Part shown: positions 33,868 through 41,793 of the stretch, piece after piece
How positions within the stretch are numbered: position 1 is the stretch's first letter
Layout: every line of letters begins with the position of its first letter
DNA from: Planctomicrobium piriforme
GTDB lineage: Bacteria > Planctomycetota > Planctomycetia > Planctomycetales > Planctomycetaceae
Reading direction: 5' to 3'
Assembly: GCF_900113665.1 (NCBI RefSeq)
Contig: NZ_FOQD01000019.1
Coordinates: 81,382 to 145,381, forward strand
DNA: 64,000 nucleotides
Made by a program: the position numbers and the translations under genes
Notes under the pieces: model-generated
What the model saw: the letters and a program-made list of their open reading frames with translations, nothing else
The model's database searches: none
What the model was told of the DNA's origin: nothing

Positions 33868-36201
33868 ATGGCCGCCCGGAACATGCAGACGAGTGACGTG
33901 GAATACGATTCTCCGCTGAAGAGGTGGTCGCCGTTACTGGCGGTGCTTTGGCTGGCGGTCTACTGGTTCGTTTTCTTTTCGTCGCATCTGCCGAATGCCT
34001 CGAATGCCGAGCGGACAACGTACCGGCTCGATGTCATTTCACTGCTGCCAGAGATCTATGCCGGCATCCTGGGAGAAGGGTCGACGCCGTCGTCGGGAAT
34101 TCGGTTTCTCCCTCAGCGATTCGATCTGTTGCTGGTCGCCGGCCTGATTGTCGCGTCTGCATTTGCTGCTGGCCGCCTCATCTTGCGGGCACTTCGACTT
34201 TTCGGCGAACTGGACATCCCCACCCGTTGGGGACTCGCCGGCGGACTTGGCCTGTCGGCGATCTCACTGTTCACACTGGCCTGCGGCGTCGCCGGGCTGC
34301 TCTCGCGTCCCCTGTTCGCAGCAGCATTCGTTGCTCTCCTCGCGACCGAAGCCTGGATCACCCTGCAACGCCCCCTGACCCCTGCCCCCCGGCCCCTGAC
34401 CCCTTCCCCCCGGTGGCTCAAGGCTCTCTGCCTCGCGGTCGCAATCCCGTTCCTCTGGTGCATGCTCCTCGGGTCGCTGCTTCCCTCCACTGACTTCGAC
34501 GTGAAGGAATATCACCTCGGCGGGCCGAAGGAATACTTCCTCGCTGGCCGCGTGCACTTCCTGCCGCACAACGTCTACACCAGCTTCCCCTTCCTCACCG
34601 AAATGCTGCTGCTGGCAGGCATGGTGCTGGAGGCCGATTGGGAACGAGGGGCTCTTGCCGGTCAGGCGGTGCTGATGGCGTTCGCACCGATCACCGCGCT
34701 CGGCGTAGCTGGCGTGGCCCGACGGATCGGCGGCAACAATGCCGGCTGGCTGGCGGCCATGGTCTACCTCACGATTCCGTGGACGTATCGAATTTCGATC
34801 ATCGCCTACACTGAAGGGGCGCTCTGCTGCTACGTCGTGTTGACGCTGCTGGCGTTTCAAGTCTGGCGAGGGCGAAGCGGACTATCGCCCGGCCATCGCG
34901 TGGATCTCGGGCCGCTGCTGATCGGCCTGCTGGCCGGCAGCGCCGTCGCGACGAAATATCCCGGCATGCTTCTGGTCGCCATCCCCTTTGGCGTCGCGGT
35001 CCTCGTAACGACGCTACGCTCGCCAGTCAGAAACCTTCGCACGATTCTTCTCCCCTGTCTGCTGTTCACTGTCGGCGTCGTGATCACGTTCGGCCCGTGG
35101 ATGCTCAAAAATCTGGTCGAGACCGGCAACCCGGTGTACCCGTTGCTGTACTCCGTCTTTGGTGGGGCCGACTGGAATGACGAGCTGCAGGCGAAGTGGA
35201 AGAACGCCCATCCCTCGTTGCTGCTGAAACCTGGCTGGGGGGATGTGAAGGGAGTGCTTTTCGAGAACGACTGGCAGTCACCCCTGCTGTTCGGCCTCGC
35301 TCCGCTGGCCTTCTTCGGCAGAAACAAAAAAGCGGTTCTTGGTGTCACGCTCTTCGCGGCCTATCTGCTGGCGGCGTGGTATCTCTTCACCCATCGCATC
35401 GACCGGTTCTGGGTGCCGATGAACTCGATCATGGCAGTCCTCGCCGGCTGCGGCCTGGCGTCAGTGCTGGGACTCGATGTTCCATTCTCAAAACCTGTCA
35501 CGTCGTCAAAAAAGAAGATCGTCAAGCCGGCCGTCGTGGCGATTCACCCCGGTGCGTTACTACGAAAGGGAACGATCACAGCTCTCGTGGCGTTTGCCGT
35601 CATCTACAACCTCGGCTTCATCACAACGTCCCTGTGCGGCTTCAACGCTTACCTGATGGATCTGACAGTAGCTCGCGAGCAAACCTTGACGCGTTCCGTC
35701 GCGATTCTGGAATGGATGAAGCTGCCGCCGGGCTCCAAGGTGCTGTTCGTCGGCGAGGCAGAACTGTTCAATGCCCGCTTCCCTTATGCCTACTGCACCG
35801 TCTTCGACCAGAACCTACTCGAGCAATGGACCGCCGAGAAAACCGCGCCCGGCGAATGGAACATGCGTTCGCCTGCAGAGATTCGCCGGAAGCTGCACGA
35901 CGAGGGAATCACGCATGTCTTTGTGAACTGGAACGAAATCCTGCGCTACCGCACCACCTACCGCTTCACCGATTTCGTCACCCCCGCCCGACTACAGCAA
36001 CTCGTCGAACTTAGCATCCTCCGCCCGCTCCCGTTGCCAGAGTCCATCTCGACCAGACCGTGGGACGGCGTCGACGCGAGTTGGCAAAACGAAATTGAGC
36101 GCTGGAGCCCAGACCTGAAAGTGACTGCAAGCGGCGCCCCCGCCATGTTGCAGTTTCAGGCGTTTCAGGTGACGGACGAACCGGCGTCGCAAGTACAATG
36201 A
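33868..36201 (+). CDS. Large GT-C-like membrane protein (phospho-lipid-carrier glycosyltransferase-like)
   Basis: 777 residues with about twelve hydrophobic helices and a soluble C-terminal domain from about 600. The first conserved loop is found after helix 5: STDFDVKEYHLGGPKEYFLA (near 208-227). The DxxxYHLxxPK pattern is typical of a GT-C family that takes sugars from polyprenyl-phosphate carriers. Residues 168-182 (PLTPAPRPLTPSPR) are encoded by a CCCCTGACCCC tandem like that of nearby spacers. Start ATG 33868. The aldo/keto reductase follows after 54 bases. Confidence 0.75.
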   Translation: MAARNMQTSDVEYDSPLKRWSPLLAVLWLAVYWFVFFSSHLPNASNAERTTYRLDVISLLPEIYAGILGEGSTPSSGIRFLPQRFDLLLVAGLIVASAFAAGRLILRALRLFGELDIPTRWGLAGGLGLSAISLFTLACGVAGLLSRPLFAAAFVALLATEAWITLQRPLTPAPRPLTPSPRWLKALCLAVAIPFLWCMLLGSLLPSTDFDVKEYHLGGPKEYFLAGRVHFLPHNVYTSFPFLTEMLLLAGMVLEADWERGALAGQAVLMAFAPITALGVAGVARRIGGNNAGWLAAMVYLTIPWTYRISIIAYTEGALCCYVVLTLLAFQVWRGRSGLSPGHRVDLGPLLIGLLAGSAVATKYPGMLLVAIPFGVAVLVTTLRSPVRNLRTILLPCLLFTVGVVITFGPWMLKNLVETGNPVYPLLYSVFGGADWNDELQAKWKNAHPSLLLKPGWGDVKGVLFENDWQSPLLFGLAPLAFFGRNKKAVLGVTLFAAYLLAAWYLFTHRIDRFWVPMNSIMAVLAGCGLASVLGLDVPFSKPVTSSKKKIVKPAVVAIHPGALLRKGTITALVAFAVIYNLGFITTSLCGFNAYLMDLTVAREQTLTRSVAILEWMKLPPGSKVLFVGEAELFNARFPYAYCTVFDQNLLEQWTAEKTAPGEWNMRSPAEIRRKLHDEGITHVFVNWNEILRYRTTYRFTDFVTPARLQQLVELSILRPLPLPESISTRPWDGVDASWQNEIERWSPDLKVTASGAPAMLQFQAFQVTDEPASQVQ
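34369..34413. repeat. CCCCTGACCCCT tandem inside a coding region
   Basis: Two units of CCCCTGACCCCTGCCCCCCGG-like sequence in the membrane protein gene, giving the duplicated peptide PLTPAPR / PLTPSPR in a loop between helices. The inverse complement word (AGGGGTCAGGGG) forms the tandem array at 46139-46184. Confidence 0.65.
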
Positions 36202-36255
36202 TCTGCGCGGGGCCATCAATCCAAACAGCGAGTCATTCCACCGTCAGGCCTCACA

Positions 36256-37251
36256 ATGCAAAAACGCAGACTGGGAAAGAGCAATCTCGAAGTATCGGCC
36301 CTGGGGCTCGGCTGCATGGGGATGAGCTTTAGTTATGGTCCGCCGAAGGACAAGCCGGAGATGATTTCGCTCCTGCGGACTGCCGTGGAACGGGGCGTCA
36401 CGTTCTTCGATACCGCTGAGGTGTACGGCCCATTTCTCAACGAAGAACTGGTGGGCGAAGCTCTGGCGCCGTTTCGCGGACAGGTGGTCATCGCCACGAA
36501 GTTCGGTTTCAAACTCGATCCTTCCGGCGGCGGCAAATGGATTGGCCTCGATAGCCGGCCGCAGCACATCAAGGAGGTCGCGGAAGCCTCGCTGAAACGC
36601 TTGAAGGTAGACGCGATCGATTTGTTTTATCAGCACCGCGTCGACCCGGACGTACCGATTGAAGAGGTCGCCGGCGCAGTGCAAGAACTGATTCACGCTG
36701 GCAATGTCAAACACTTCGGCCTGTCCGAAGCAGGCGTGCAGACGATTCGTCGCGCACATGCCGTTCAAACAGTGACGGCTCTGCAGAGCGAGTATTCGCT
36801 GTGGTGGAGACGCCCCGAAGCCGAGGTGATCCCGACGCTCGAAGAACTCGGCATCGGCTTTGTTCCCTACAGCCCGCTGGGGAGAGGGTTCCTCACAGGC
36901 AAGATCGACAGCAGCGCGACCTTCGACAGCACCGACATGCGTAGGCGTCTGCCCCGTTTCACGCCTGAGGCGCTCAAGGCGAATCAGGCCCTGGTCGAAC
37001 AGCTCGGCAAGATCGCCGCGAGAAAACAGGCAACTCCGGCCCAGATTGCGCTCGCCTGGCTGCTGGCCCGCAAGCCGTGGATTGTCCCAATCCCCGGCAC
37101 GACAAAACTGCACCGGCTGGATGAGAACATCGGGGCAGTCTCCGTCGAACTGACGCCGGACGATCTCCAGGAAATCGAAACCGCTGCCGCCCAGATCACG
37201 GTACAGGGGGATCGGTACCCAGAACAGTTGGAGACGATGACGGGGCGGTGA
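36256..37251 (+). CDS. Aldo/keto reductase
   Basis: 331-residue NADPH-dependent TIM-barrel oxidoreductase. The catalytic tetrad is visible: Asp and Tyr in FFDTAEVYGPFLNEE, Lys in VIATKFGF and His in FYQHRVDPDVPIEEV. LPRFTPEALKANQALVE and the cofactor region IVPIPGTTKLHRLDEN support the AKR13-like branch. It reduces aldehydes or ketones; substrate unknown. Length is normal. It follows the GT-C-like gene on the same strand, probably without functional connection. Confidence 0.95.
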   Translation: MQKRRLGKSNLEVSALGLGCMGMSFSYGPPKDKPEMISLLRTAVERGVTFFDTAEVYGPFLNEELVGEALAPFRGQVVIATKFGFKLDPSGGGKWIGLDSRPQHIKEVAEASLKRLKVDAIDLFYQHRVDPDVPIEEVAGAVQELIHAGNVKHFGLSEAGVQTIRRAHAVQTVTALQSEYSLWWRRPEAEVIPTLEELGIGFVPYSPLGRGFLTGKIDSSATFDSTDMRRRLPRFTPEALKANQALVEQLGKIAARKQATPAQIALAWLLARKPWIVPIPGTTKLHRLDENIGAVSVELTPDDLQEIETAAAQITVQGDRYPEQLETMTGR

Positions 37252-37258
37252 GTAGGAT

Positions 37259-37741
37259 GTGGAATCAACCTTCGTAAGAGAGTTCGAGGTTCTTGCAGGA
37301 GGTGACATCAATTCACGTAGGGCTGATTCTTCGATGCTGTCGAAACAGATCATTCAGCAATCGCGATCGATACTAAAGGCGTCGTTTGCCGCCGTCTTCA
37401 AGGCCTTCCGTTTTGATGGTCGAACCAGGCACGACCTGCACATTGGCGGATTGGTCGCAGTGGGTTTTGATTCTGATGGCGATTATCTCCTGACAATTTC
37501 ACATGCAGGTCGAGGCGTATTCTCAACACATACCTGGGAGAGGATTGCCAGAGATCGGGAACCAGCATACCCAGAAGCCGGTTTGGGGGTTGGAATCGGT
37601 CCAATCCCAGGCCTGAGGATTGCTGTCACCGAAATGAACGATGACACTGGCGAAATGCGGGTCGTCAGTCAGGATGGAAGAATAATCCTGGAATGCGAAA
37701 GCAGCGGCATCACGGTGACCGTGATTACACCCAGAAAGTAA
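37259..37741 (+). CDS. Hypothetical protein
   Basis: Up to 160 residues from GTG 37259, or 135 from ATG 37334, which begins MLSKQIIQQSRSILKASFAA and looks better. The rest is a beta-rich soluble domain (FDSDGDYLLTISHAGRGVFS, GLRIAVTEMNDDTGEMRVVS, DGRIILECESSGITVTVI). The repeated short strands resemble a beta sandwich or propeller blade, but I recognise no family. It begins 7 bases after the aldo/keto reductase stop and ends 50 bases before the next gene, so a three-gene transcript is possible. Confidence 0.6.
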   Translation: MESTFVREFEVLAGGDINSRRADSSMLSKQIIQQSRSILKASFAAVFKAFRFDGRTRHDLHIGGLVAVGFDSDGDYLLTISHAGRGVFSTHTWERIARDREPAYPEAGLGVGIGPIPGLRIAVTEMNDDTGEMRVVSQDGRIILECESSGITVTVITPRK

Positions 37742-37791
37742 GCCGGCAGTCAGCCCCTGTTTTGCCAGCGCCTCTGATGAGAGAGCTATCA

Positions 37792-38643
37792 ATGCAATTC
37801 CATGTCAGGCACTTCCGATACTGCTTTGCCTGCCAGCACTTCCAACTGGCTCTGGTCATCTGCCTTGCCGTTGCCTCTGCCTGTGGTGCAGACGAAACTC
37901 CCGACAGTGTTCGGGAGAGATTTCGGTCGAGTCAGAAGGTACTTGAGTCGTCGCCGCAAATGACCGCTGAAGTCACAGTGAATGTGGCCTCTCAGCAGTG
38001 CAGCAGAATTCCACTGTCATGGCGAAAGAACGATTTTTTGATGGTGGATGAGCCAGCCTCGGGGGACAGTCCGCGCATTGCGTTCTGGCTGAAAGACTCA
38101 CAGCTTTCGATCTGTGAAGAGCGTCCCGGATGGGCTGCAATCGGTCTGCAAATCACCAATTTCGGAAAACTGTGTGAACAGAGTTCGACAACTCCGTTTG
38201 CTCAAGCAAAACAAGCGGCGGAGAAATTCGTTGTTTTCGGGGGAGCTGCCTTCAAGCTACTCGACGTCTTCTTGCAAACGCATGCGGAGCAGGTCTCGTT
38301 CACAAACACCGATAAGCTGTGGACAGGTCGCATTGATGCCAGATCGCTTCCGCGGTCGAAAGTCGAAGACTTCGTCGCTCCAGACGGGACAAAAACTTGG
38401 ATCGAATTCAGAATCGATCCAAGTGTTGAACCATTTGCGATTACAGCCATCAGCGTGGCGTATGACGGCTTTCCGTTGAATGCGAACGCAGTCCTGAAGC
38501 TCGACCGAATCCGTTTTCCAATTGATGGGGAGGGGATTCAGATCCCGGACGTCTCGGTTCCGCTGCGGCAGGTCACTGTCGAACAACTCGAAGACATCAA
38601 CGACTCATTGCTCTATCCGTGGCGAACCAGGGTCCGGAAATGA
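37792..38643 (+). CDS. Exported hypothetical protein
   Basis: 283 residues with a signal peptide (FQLALVICLAVASACGADE), the cysteine near the cleavage point making a lipoprotein possible, though the lipobox (VASAC) is only moderate. The mature part looks like a LolA/LolB-type outer-membrane lipoprotein carrier fold: strands such as MTAEVTVNVASQQCSRIPLS, FWLKDSQLSICEERPGW and IEFRIDPSVEPFAITAISVA. That fold guess is low confidence. ATG 37792 has GAGAG at a good distance. The terminator at 38646-38670 follows. Confidence 0.65.
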   Translation: MQFHVRHFRYCFACQHFQLALVICLAVASACGADETPDSVRERFRSSQKVLESSPQMTAEVTVNVASQQCSRIPLSWRKNDFLMVDEPASGDSPRIAFWLKDSQLSICEERPGWAAIGLQITNFGKLCEQSSTTPFAQAKQAAEKFVVFGGAAFKLLDVFLQTHAEQVSFTNTDKLWTGRIDARSLPRSKVEDFVAPDGTKTWIEFRIDPSVEPFAITAISVAYDGFPLNANAVLKLDRIRFPIDGEGIQIPDVSVPLRQVTVEQLEDINDSLLYPWRTRVRK

Positions 38644-38645
38644 AA

Positions 38646-38670
38646 GAAGCCGACGAAATTCGTCGGCTTC
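38646..38670. terminator. Terminator hairpin between convergent genes
   Basis: GAAGCCGACG / CGTCGGCTTC stem with AAATT loop; on the minus strand TTTCATTT follows, so it serves the cold-shock gene best and may also stop the opposite transcript. Confidence 0.7.
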
Positions 38671-38688
38671 CCTTGTCTCAAGTTCCGA

Positions 38689-38886
38689 TTACATCGGCTT
38701 GACGTTTTCCGCACGCGGGCCCTTGGGGCCGCGACCTTCGGTGAAGGACACTTTCTGCCCTTCGTACAGCTGATCGAAACTCACCCCGTCGCAGTTCGAC
38801 GAGTGGAAAAACAGGTCCGTACCGCTGCGGGTTTCGATAAAACCAAAACCCTTGTCGGTCTTCTTCTTAATCGTACCTTCTGGCAT
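38689..38886 (-). CDS. Cold-shock-domain protein (CspA family)
   Basis: 65 residues, the standard length. RNP1 (KGFGFIE) and RNP2 (DLFFHSS) RNA-binding motifs are intact; GTIKKKTDKGFGFIETRSG is the first strand pair. CspA-family proteins bind single-stranded RNA and melt structures that block translation, often in the cold. The 444-base gap upstream (38887-39330) has no gene I can support; a long structured leader would fit the family's usual regulation, but I see no clear cold-shock box. A terminator lies just past the stop. Confidence 0.95.
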   Translation of the reverse strand: MPEGTIKKKTDKGFGFIETRSGTDLFFHSSNCDGVSFDQLYEGQKVSFTEGRGPKGPRAENVKPM

Positions 38887-39330
38887 CTTCCATCGCTTCC
38901 AAAAAACTTCTTGTGCAATGTGCCGGCCAACTTGTCCCGGAAGAAGTCATCGCACTTGAGGAGGATCATAGAAAGCCAAAGCCGGCTTTCCTACACGGAA
39001 ATGCACAATGTTCCCGGAATCATTCAGAGAAGTTGAACGAATTCCAACAGCCGAAACCTACCCTCCGCGGTGCGGTGAAGGCTCATTTTCGATCGTTTGT
39101 GCAAAGCCGTCTCACCACACAACCTGATTGACAGCCAGTTGATGCACCACGGCAGACGTTGCATTGGGAGGAGCGAGAGCGACAGGAAAATCGGTCGAAA
39201 TCTCCCAATCGCAGGCTTCTCCGACCGGGACTTTTCCTGCCCAAAGTTTTTGCCGACACCGGCTGTTTGTGCCGTTGCAGGCCCCCAGAACCCGTAATTG
39301 AAACCGGAATGGAGACTCGAATTCTCCATT

Positions 39331-40566
39331 TCAATCTGAAAACTGATGACTCTGAAGGACGGCCACAACGGAGCACCACCAGTCACGAATGACGCTGCAC
39401 ATGCGATCGATTTCTGCGGAACTCAGCTCTGGATAACAGGGCAGGAACACCATCCGCTTCAACAATGCGTCGGCGTCATCGGAGACTGGTTGGCGTTCGG
39501 AAAAAGAAGTACTGACCGGCTGCAGGCTCCCGCGTTGAGCGGCATCAAATCCCTGTTCATGCAGGACTGCGATCAGCGAGGCCGCCTGATCCGTGAAGAT
39601 GGGGAACAGCCAATGCGATTGCTCGCAATCAGGCAACAGGCAGAGTGACTCGCAGGTGCGGAGTGCCATTCTGATCCGTTCCGCATTCTGGCACCGCTGC
39701 AGGATGCGTGACTGCGGATAGGTCCGAAGACAACGCCTCATCAATTCCAGCAGCGGGACGCTTGGCTGGCGTCGGAGTTGTTCCAAAATGTCGCCATGTC
39801 GAAATCCCCGCGTCATGCCGCTCAGCAGCTTTGCGAAATCCATTTTCAGGAGCGAGGCAAGCTGAGACACGATGCTCAGGGGGACTCTGTACGCCAGCAG
39901 CTTCAGGACCGATGCCTTCAAGAGTTTCGAGAGATAAGCTCGACGAGTCTGCCGAGGGAAAGTGGCCTGAATTCTCCGCATTTCTTTCGAAAGGTCTGGA
40001 TCTGAAATGCGAGCCAGCCCGCCTCCCAACGCCGTCGCCGTTTTAATCATCCCGAAACTGAACAGGCTGGCGTCTGCCTCAGGAGATCCTCGCCACTCCG
40101 GACAAAACCATGCTTGCGCGCAGTCCTCCACAATCAACACGCCCTGCGGCCCGACGATTGCCTGAACTTCCGCCAGATCGACGCGATTTCCAAACAGTTG
40201 AGCGACCACGATGACCTTGGTCCGCTCATTCAACAACTCCTTCAATACGTCGATGTCGACGCGAAAATCTGGCTCGCGCACTGGAATTGAAACCGGAATC
40301 AGACCATGCCGGGCCGCGATCAACGGCATGTCGGGAATGGTGATCGCCGAAAACAGGACTTCCGAGCCGCGCGGCAGCTTCAAGGCGGTCAACAAGAGAT
40401 CGAAGGCAGAGCGGAGTGACAGACATGCCAGTGAGTCATCCCGCTCTTCCGACCATTCGCTTTCCAGCGATTTCTGAGCAGCGTTTGAATCGCGATGGCT
40501 GAAGATCGAGAGCAGACCATAGGCCAGATCATTCCAGCCGATATCAAGTCTCAAACGGGCCCACAT
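39331..40566 (-). CDS. DegT/DnrJ/EryC1/StrS-family PLP aminotransferase
   Basis: 411 residues. The PLP-binding signature is visible: LIVEDCAQAW (Asp that contacts the pyridine nitrogen) and DASLFSFGMIKTATALGGG with the Schiff-base lysine. The N-terminal LACLSLRSAFDLLLTALKLP corresponds to the 'SGTAAL' loop, though divergent (SLRSAFD). The family makes amino sugars for surface polysaccharides and secondary metabolites. No sugar-nucleotide or glycosyltransferase cluster surrounds it. It is divergent from the RNA element and ribE. Confidence 0.85.
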   Translation of the reverse strand: MWARLRLDIGWNDLAYGLLSIFSHRDSNAAQKSLESEWSEERDDSLACLSLRSAFDLLLTALKLPRGSEVLFSAITIPDMPLIAARHGLIPVSIPVREPDFRVDIDVLKELLNERTKVIVVAQLFGNRVDLAEVQAIVGPQGVLIVEDCAQAWFCPEWRGSPEADASLFSFGMIKTATALGGGLARISDPDLSKEMRRIQATFPRQTRRAYLSKLLKASVLKLLAYRVPLSIVSQLASLLKMDFAKLLSGMTRGFRHGDILEQLRRQPSVPLLELMRRCLRTYPQSRILQRCQNAERIRMALRTCESLCLLPDCEQSHWLFPIFTDQAASLIAVLHEQGFDAAQRGSLQPVSTSFSERQPVSDDADALLKRMVFLPCYPELSSAEIDRMCSVIRDWWCSVVAVLQSHQFSD

Positions 40567-40726
40567 TCCTCGACCTCATTGTGAAGCTGCCGCCATTGGA
40601 ATGGAGACGCGTCTTCCCGGTGCAAAGCGGCTCTAGAGAATCCCACCGGGCTTCCATGATTTAGGCGAACGGTGACGAGCTGATGATACGGACTCCTGTC
40701 GGCAGTTCGTAAGGAGGTCGTCTTCC

Positions 40727-40894
40727 GTGAAACGATTGATCCGCTTCACCTCTGGTCCAATCGGCGAATCGGGTTCACAGGCTTCCGACTGCGAACCCAA
40801 TTCCCGCGTCTGGAATTATTTGCGATGTGACGACGACTCTGAGATTTGCCCCCGCCGACCATCGATTGGACAACCGGAATTCAGGTTGTCATAA
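40727..40894 (+). CDS. Putative 55-residue small protein
   Basis: Starts GTG at 40727, nine bases after a perfect AAGGAGG (40711-40717), and ends TAA at 40894. The peptide is hydrophilic, starts MKRLIRFTSGPIGESGSQAS and has four cysteine/aspartate-rich segments (DCEPNSR, LRCDDDSEICPRRPS). It has no membrane helix and no family I know. It is followed after 33 bases by a long hairpin (40928-40972) and then by the structured RNA element and ribE. The strong ribosome site is the main support. Confidence 0.5.
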   Translation: MKRLIRFTSGPIGESGSQASDCEPNSRVWNYLRCDDDSEICPRRPSIGQPEFRLS

Positions 40895-40927
40895 TCGCTC
40901 AATGGAAAGTTGCGGTCAGGTCATCAA

Positions 40928-40972
40928 CAGCCCGGAACGTCTCTCGCCTTGGGCGAGAAGCGTCCCGGGCTG
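40928..40972 (+). terminator. Long hairpin, terminator-like, upstream of the RNA element
   Basis: CAGCCCGG...CTCGCC pairs with GGCGAG...CCGGGCTG over about 21 positions with two mismatches and a TTG loop. T-rich sequence (TTTCTAAAGCGTTTTTCC) begins 6-7 bases later. It may end the small-ORF transcript or be part of the ribE leader. Confidence 0.6.
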
Positions 40973-41010
40973 CGTGCGTTTCTAAAGCGTTTTTCCTTTT
41001 TGTATTCAGC

Positions 41011-41087
41011 GTTCCGCAGGCGATTATTGCGGTTTTCATCAGGTGAAAATCGTCTATTCGCCTGCACACGGTAGAGCAAACTGCTCT
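41011..41087 (+). ncRNA. Conserved two-domain structured RNA element, copy 2 (leader of ribE)
   Basis: Same fold as copy 1: outer stem GCAGGCG / CGCCTGC (41016-41022 with 41059-41065, perfect), inner stem 41030-41038 with 41044-41052 (one G-U, loop TCAGG), then AGAGCA-AAC-TGCTCT (41073-41087). The final hairpin ends 13 bases before the ribE ATG, where the ribosome site would be; no other Shine-Dalgarno is visible, so this hairpin could itself limit ribosome access. It does not match the FMN riboswitch. Confidence 0.7.
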
Positions 41088-41100
41088 GAAGTCTGGTTTG

Positions 41101-41724
41101 ATGTTTACAGGACTTGTGGAAGGTCTCGGTACTGTCGTCGCCATCGTGCCCAATGGGCCGGGGGTCGATTTGACGCTGGAACCTGCCGCGTCATTGCCGG
41201 AAGCCAGCCTTGCCCGTCTGGGTGACAGCGTGGCCATCAATGGCTGCTGCTTGACGGTCATCGAAATCCGAGATCACCGCTGGGTCTTTCAAGCCGGCAG
41301 TGAAACCCTGTCGAGGACAAACCTTGGCAAACTTGTTCCCGGCGACAGCGTCAATCTCGAACGGTCCGTCCGTCCCACCGATCGCCTCGGAGGACACTTC
41401 GTACAAGGGCATGTCGACGACCTGGGGCATGTCGATCAGATTCTCAATGACGGCGACTGGACGACGATGTGGTTCCACGTCCCGCCGCGGCTCACGCGGC
41501 AAATGGTTTCGAAGGGCTCCATCACAGTGGACGGCGTGTCACTCACACTGGTGGACGTGACCGACGACCGTTTCAGCATCGCCCTGATTCCACACACATT
41601 ACAAGTCACCACGCTCGGGCAGCGCCGCGTCGGCGATTTCGTGAACATCGAAACAGACATCATCGGCAAGTATGTGGAGAAGTTGACCTTGTCCAGGGAA
41701 AAGGGGAGAGGGGACAGGGAATAG
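41101..41724 (+). CDS. ribE: Riboflavin synthase alpha chain
   Basis: Dismutates two 6,7-dimethyl-8-ribityllumazine molecules to riboflavin. The 207-residue protein is a tandem of two lumazine-binding barrels: FTGLVEGLGTV ... DSVAINGCCLTVIEI, then GGHFVQGHVDDLG ... ITVDGVSLTLVDV. Length is normal (200-220). The start is ATG 41101, directly behind the structured element. The last residues (EKGRGDRE) are encoded by the left arm of repeat family H, which suggests the natural end may have been modified by the repeat. rsmA follows after 69 bases. Confidence 0.96.
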   Translation: MFTGLVEGLGTVVAIVPNGPGVDLTLEPAASLPEASLARLGDSVAINGCCLTVIEIRDHRWVFQAGSETLSRTNLGKLVPGDSVNLERSVRPTDRLGGHFVQGHVDDLGHVDQILNDGDWTTMWFHVPPRLTRQMVSKGSITVDGVSLTLVDVTDDRFSIALIPHTLQVTTLGQRRVGDFVNIETDIIGKYVEKLTLSREKGRGDRE

Positions 41725-41783
41725 TAAAATTGTGAATCAGTGTGATGCGTGCTCTTCCCCTGTCCCCTGTTCCCTTTCCCCTT
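41691..41783. repeat. CCCTGTCCCC inverted repeat, family H copy 1
   Basis: The left arm AAAGGGGAGAGGGGACAGGG lies in the ribE 3' end; the right arm (CCCCTGTCCCCTGTTCCC then TTTCCCC) ends 11 bases before the rsmA ATG. The arms can pair over 15 or more bases. A similar hairpin precedes the gene at 60855. Confidence 0.7.
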
Positions 41784-41793
41784 ATCAATCGCT

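Noticed and set aside
36244..37353. 369-residue minus-strand frame opposite the aldo/keto reductase
   Set aside because: It is the antisense shadow of a clear aldo/keto reductase with all four catalytic residues.
41066..41090. tRNA-like segment (GGTAGAGCA resembles a D arm)
   Set aside because: No acceptor stem, anticodon arm or TTCGA-type T loop is present in either copy; AGAGCA pairs downstream, not upstream.
41000..41100. FMN riboswitch before ribE
   Set aside because: The conserved multi-stem core of the FMN class is not visible; the structure found there is a different one shared with aroF.
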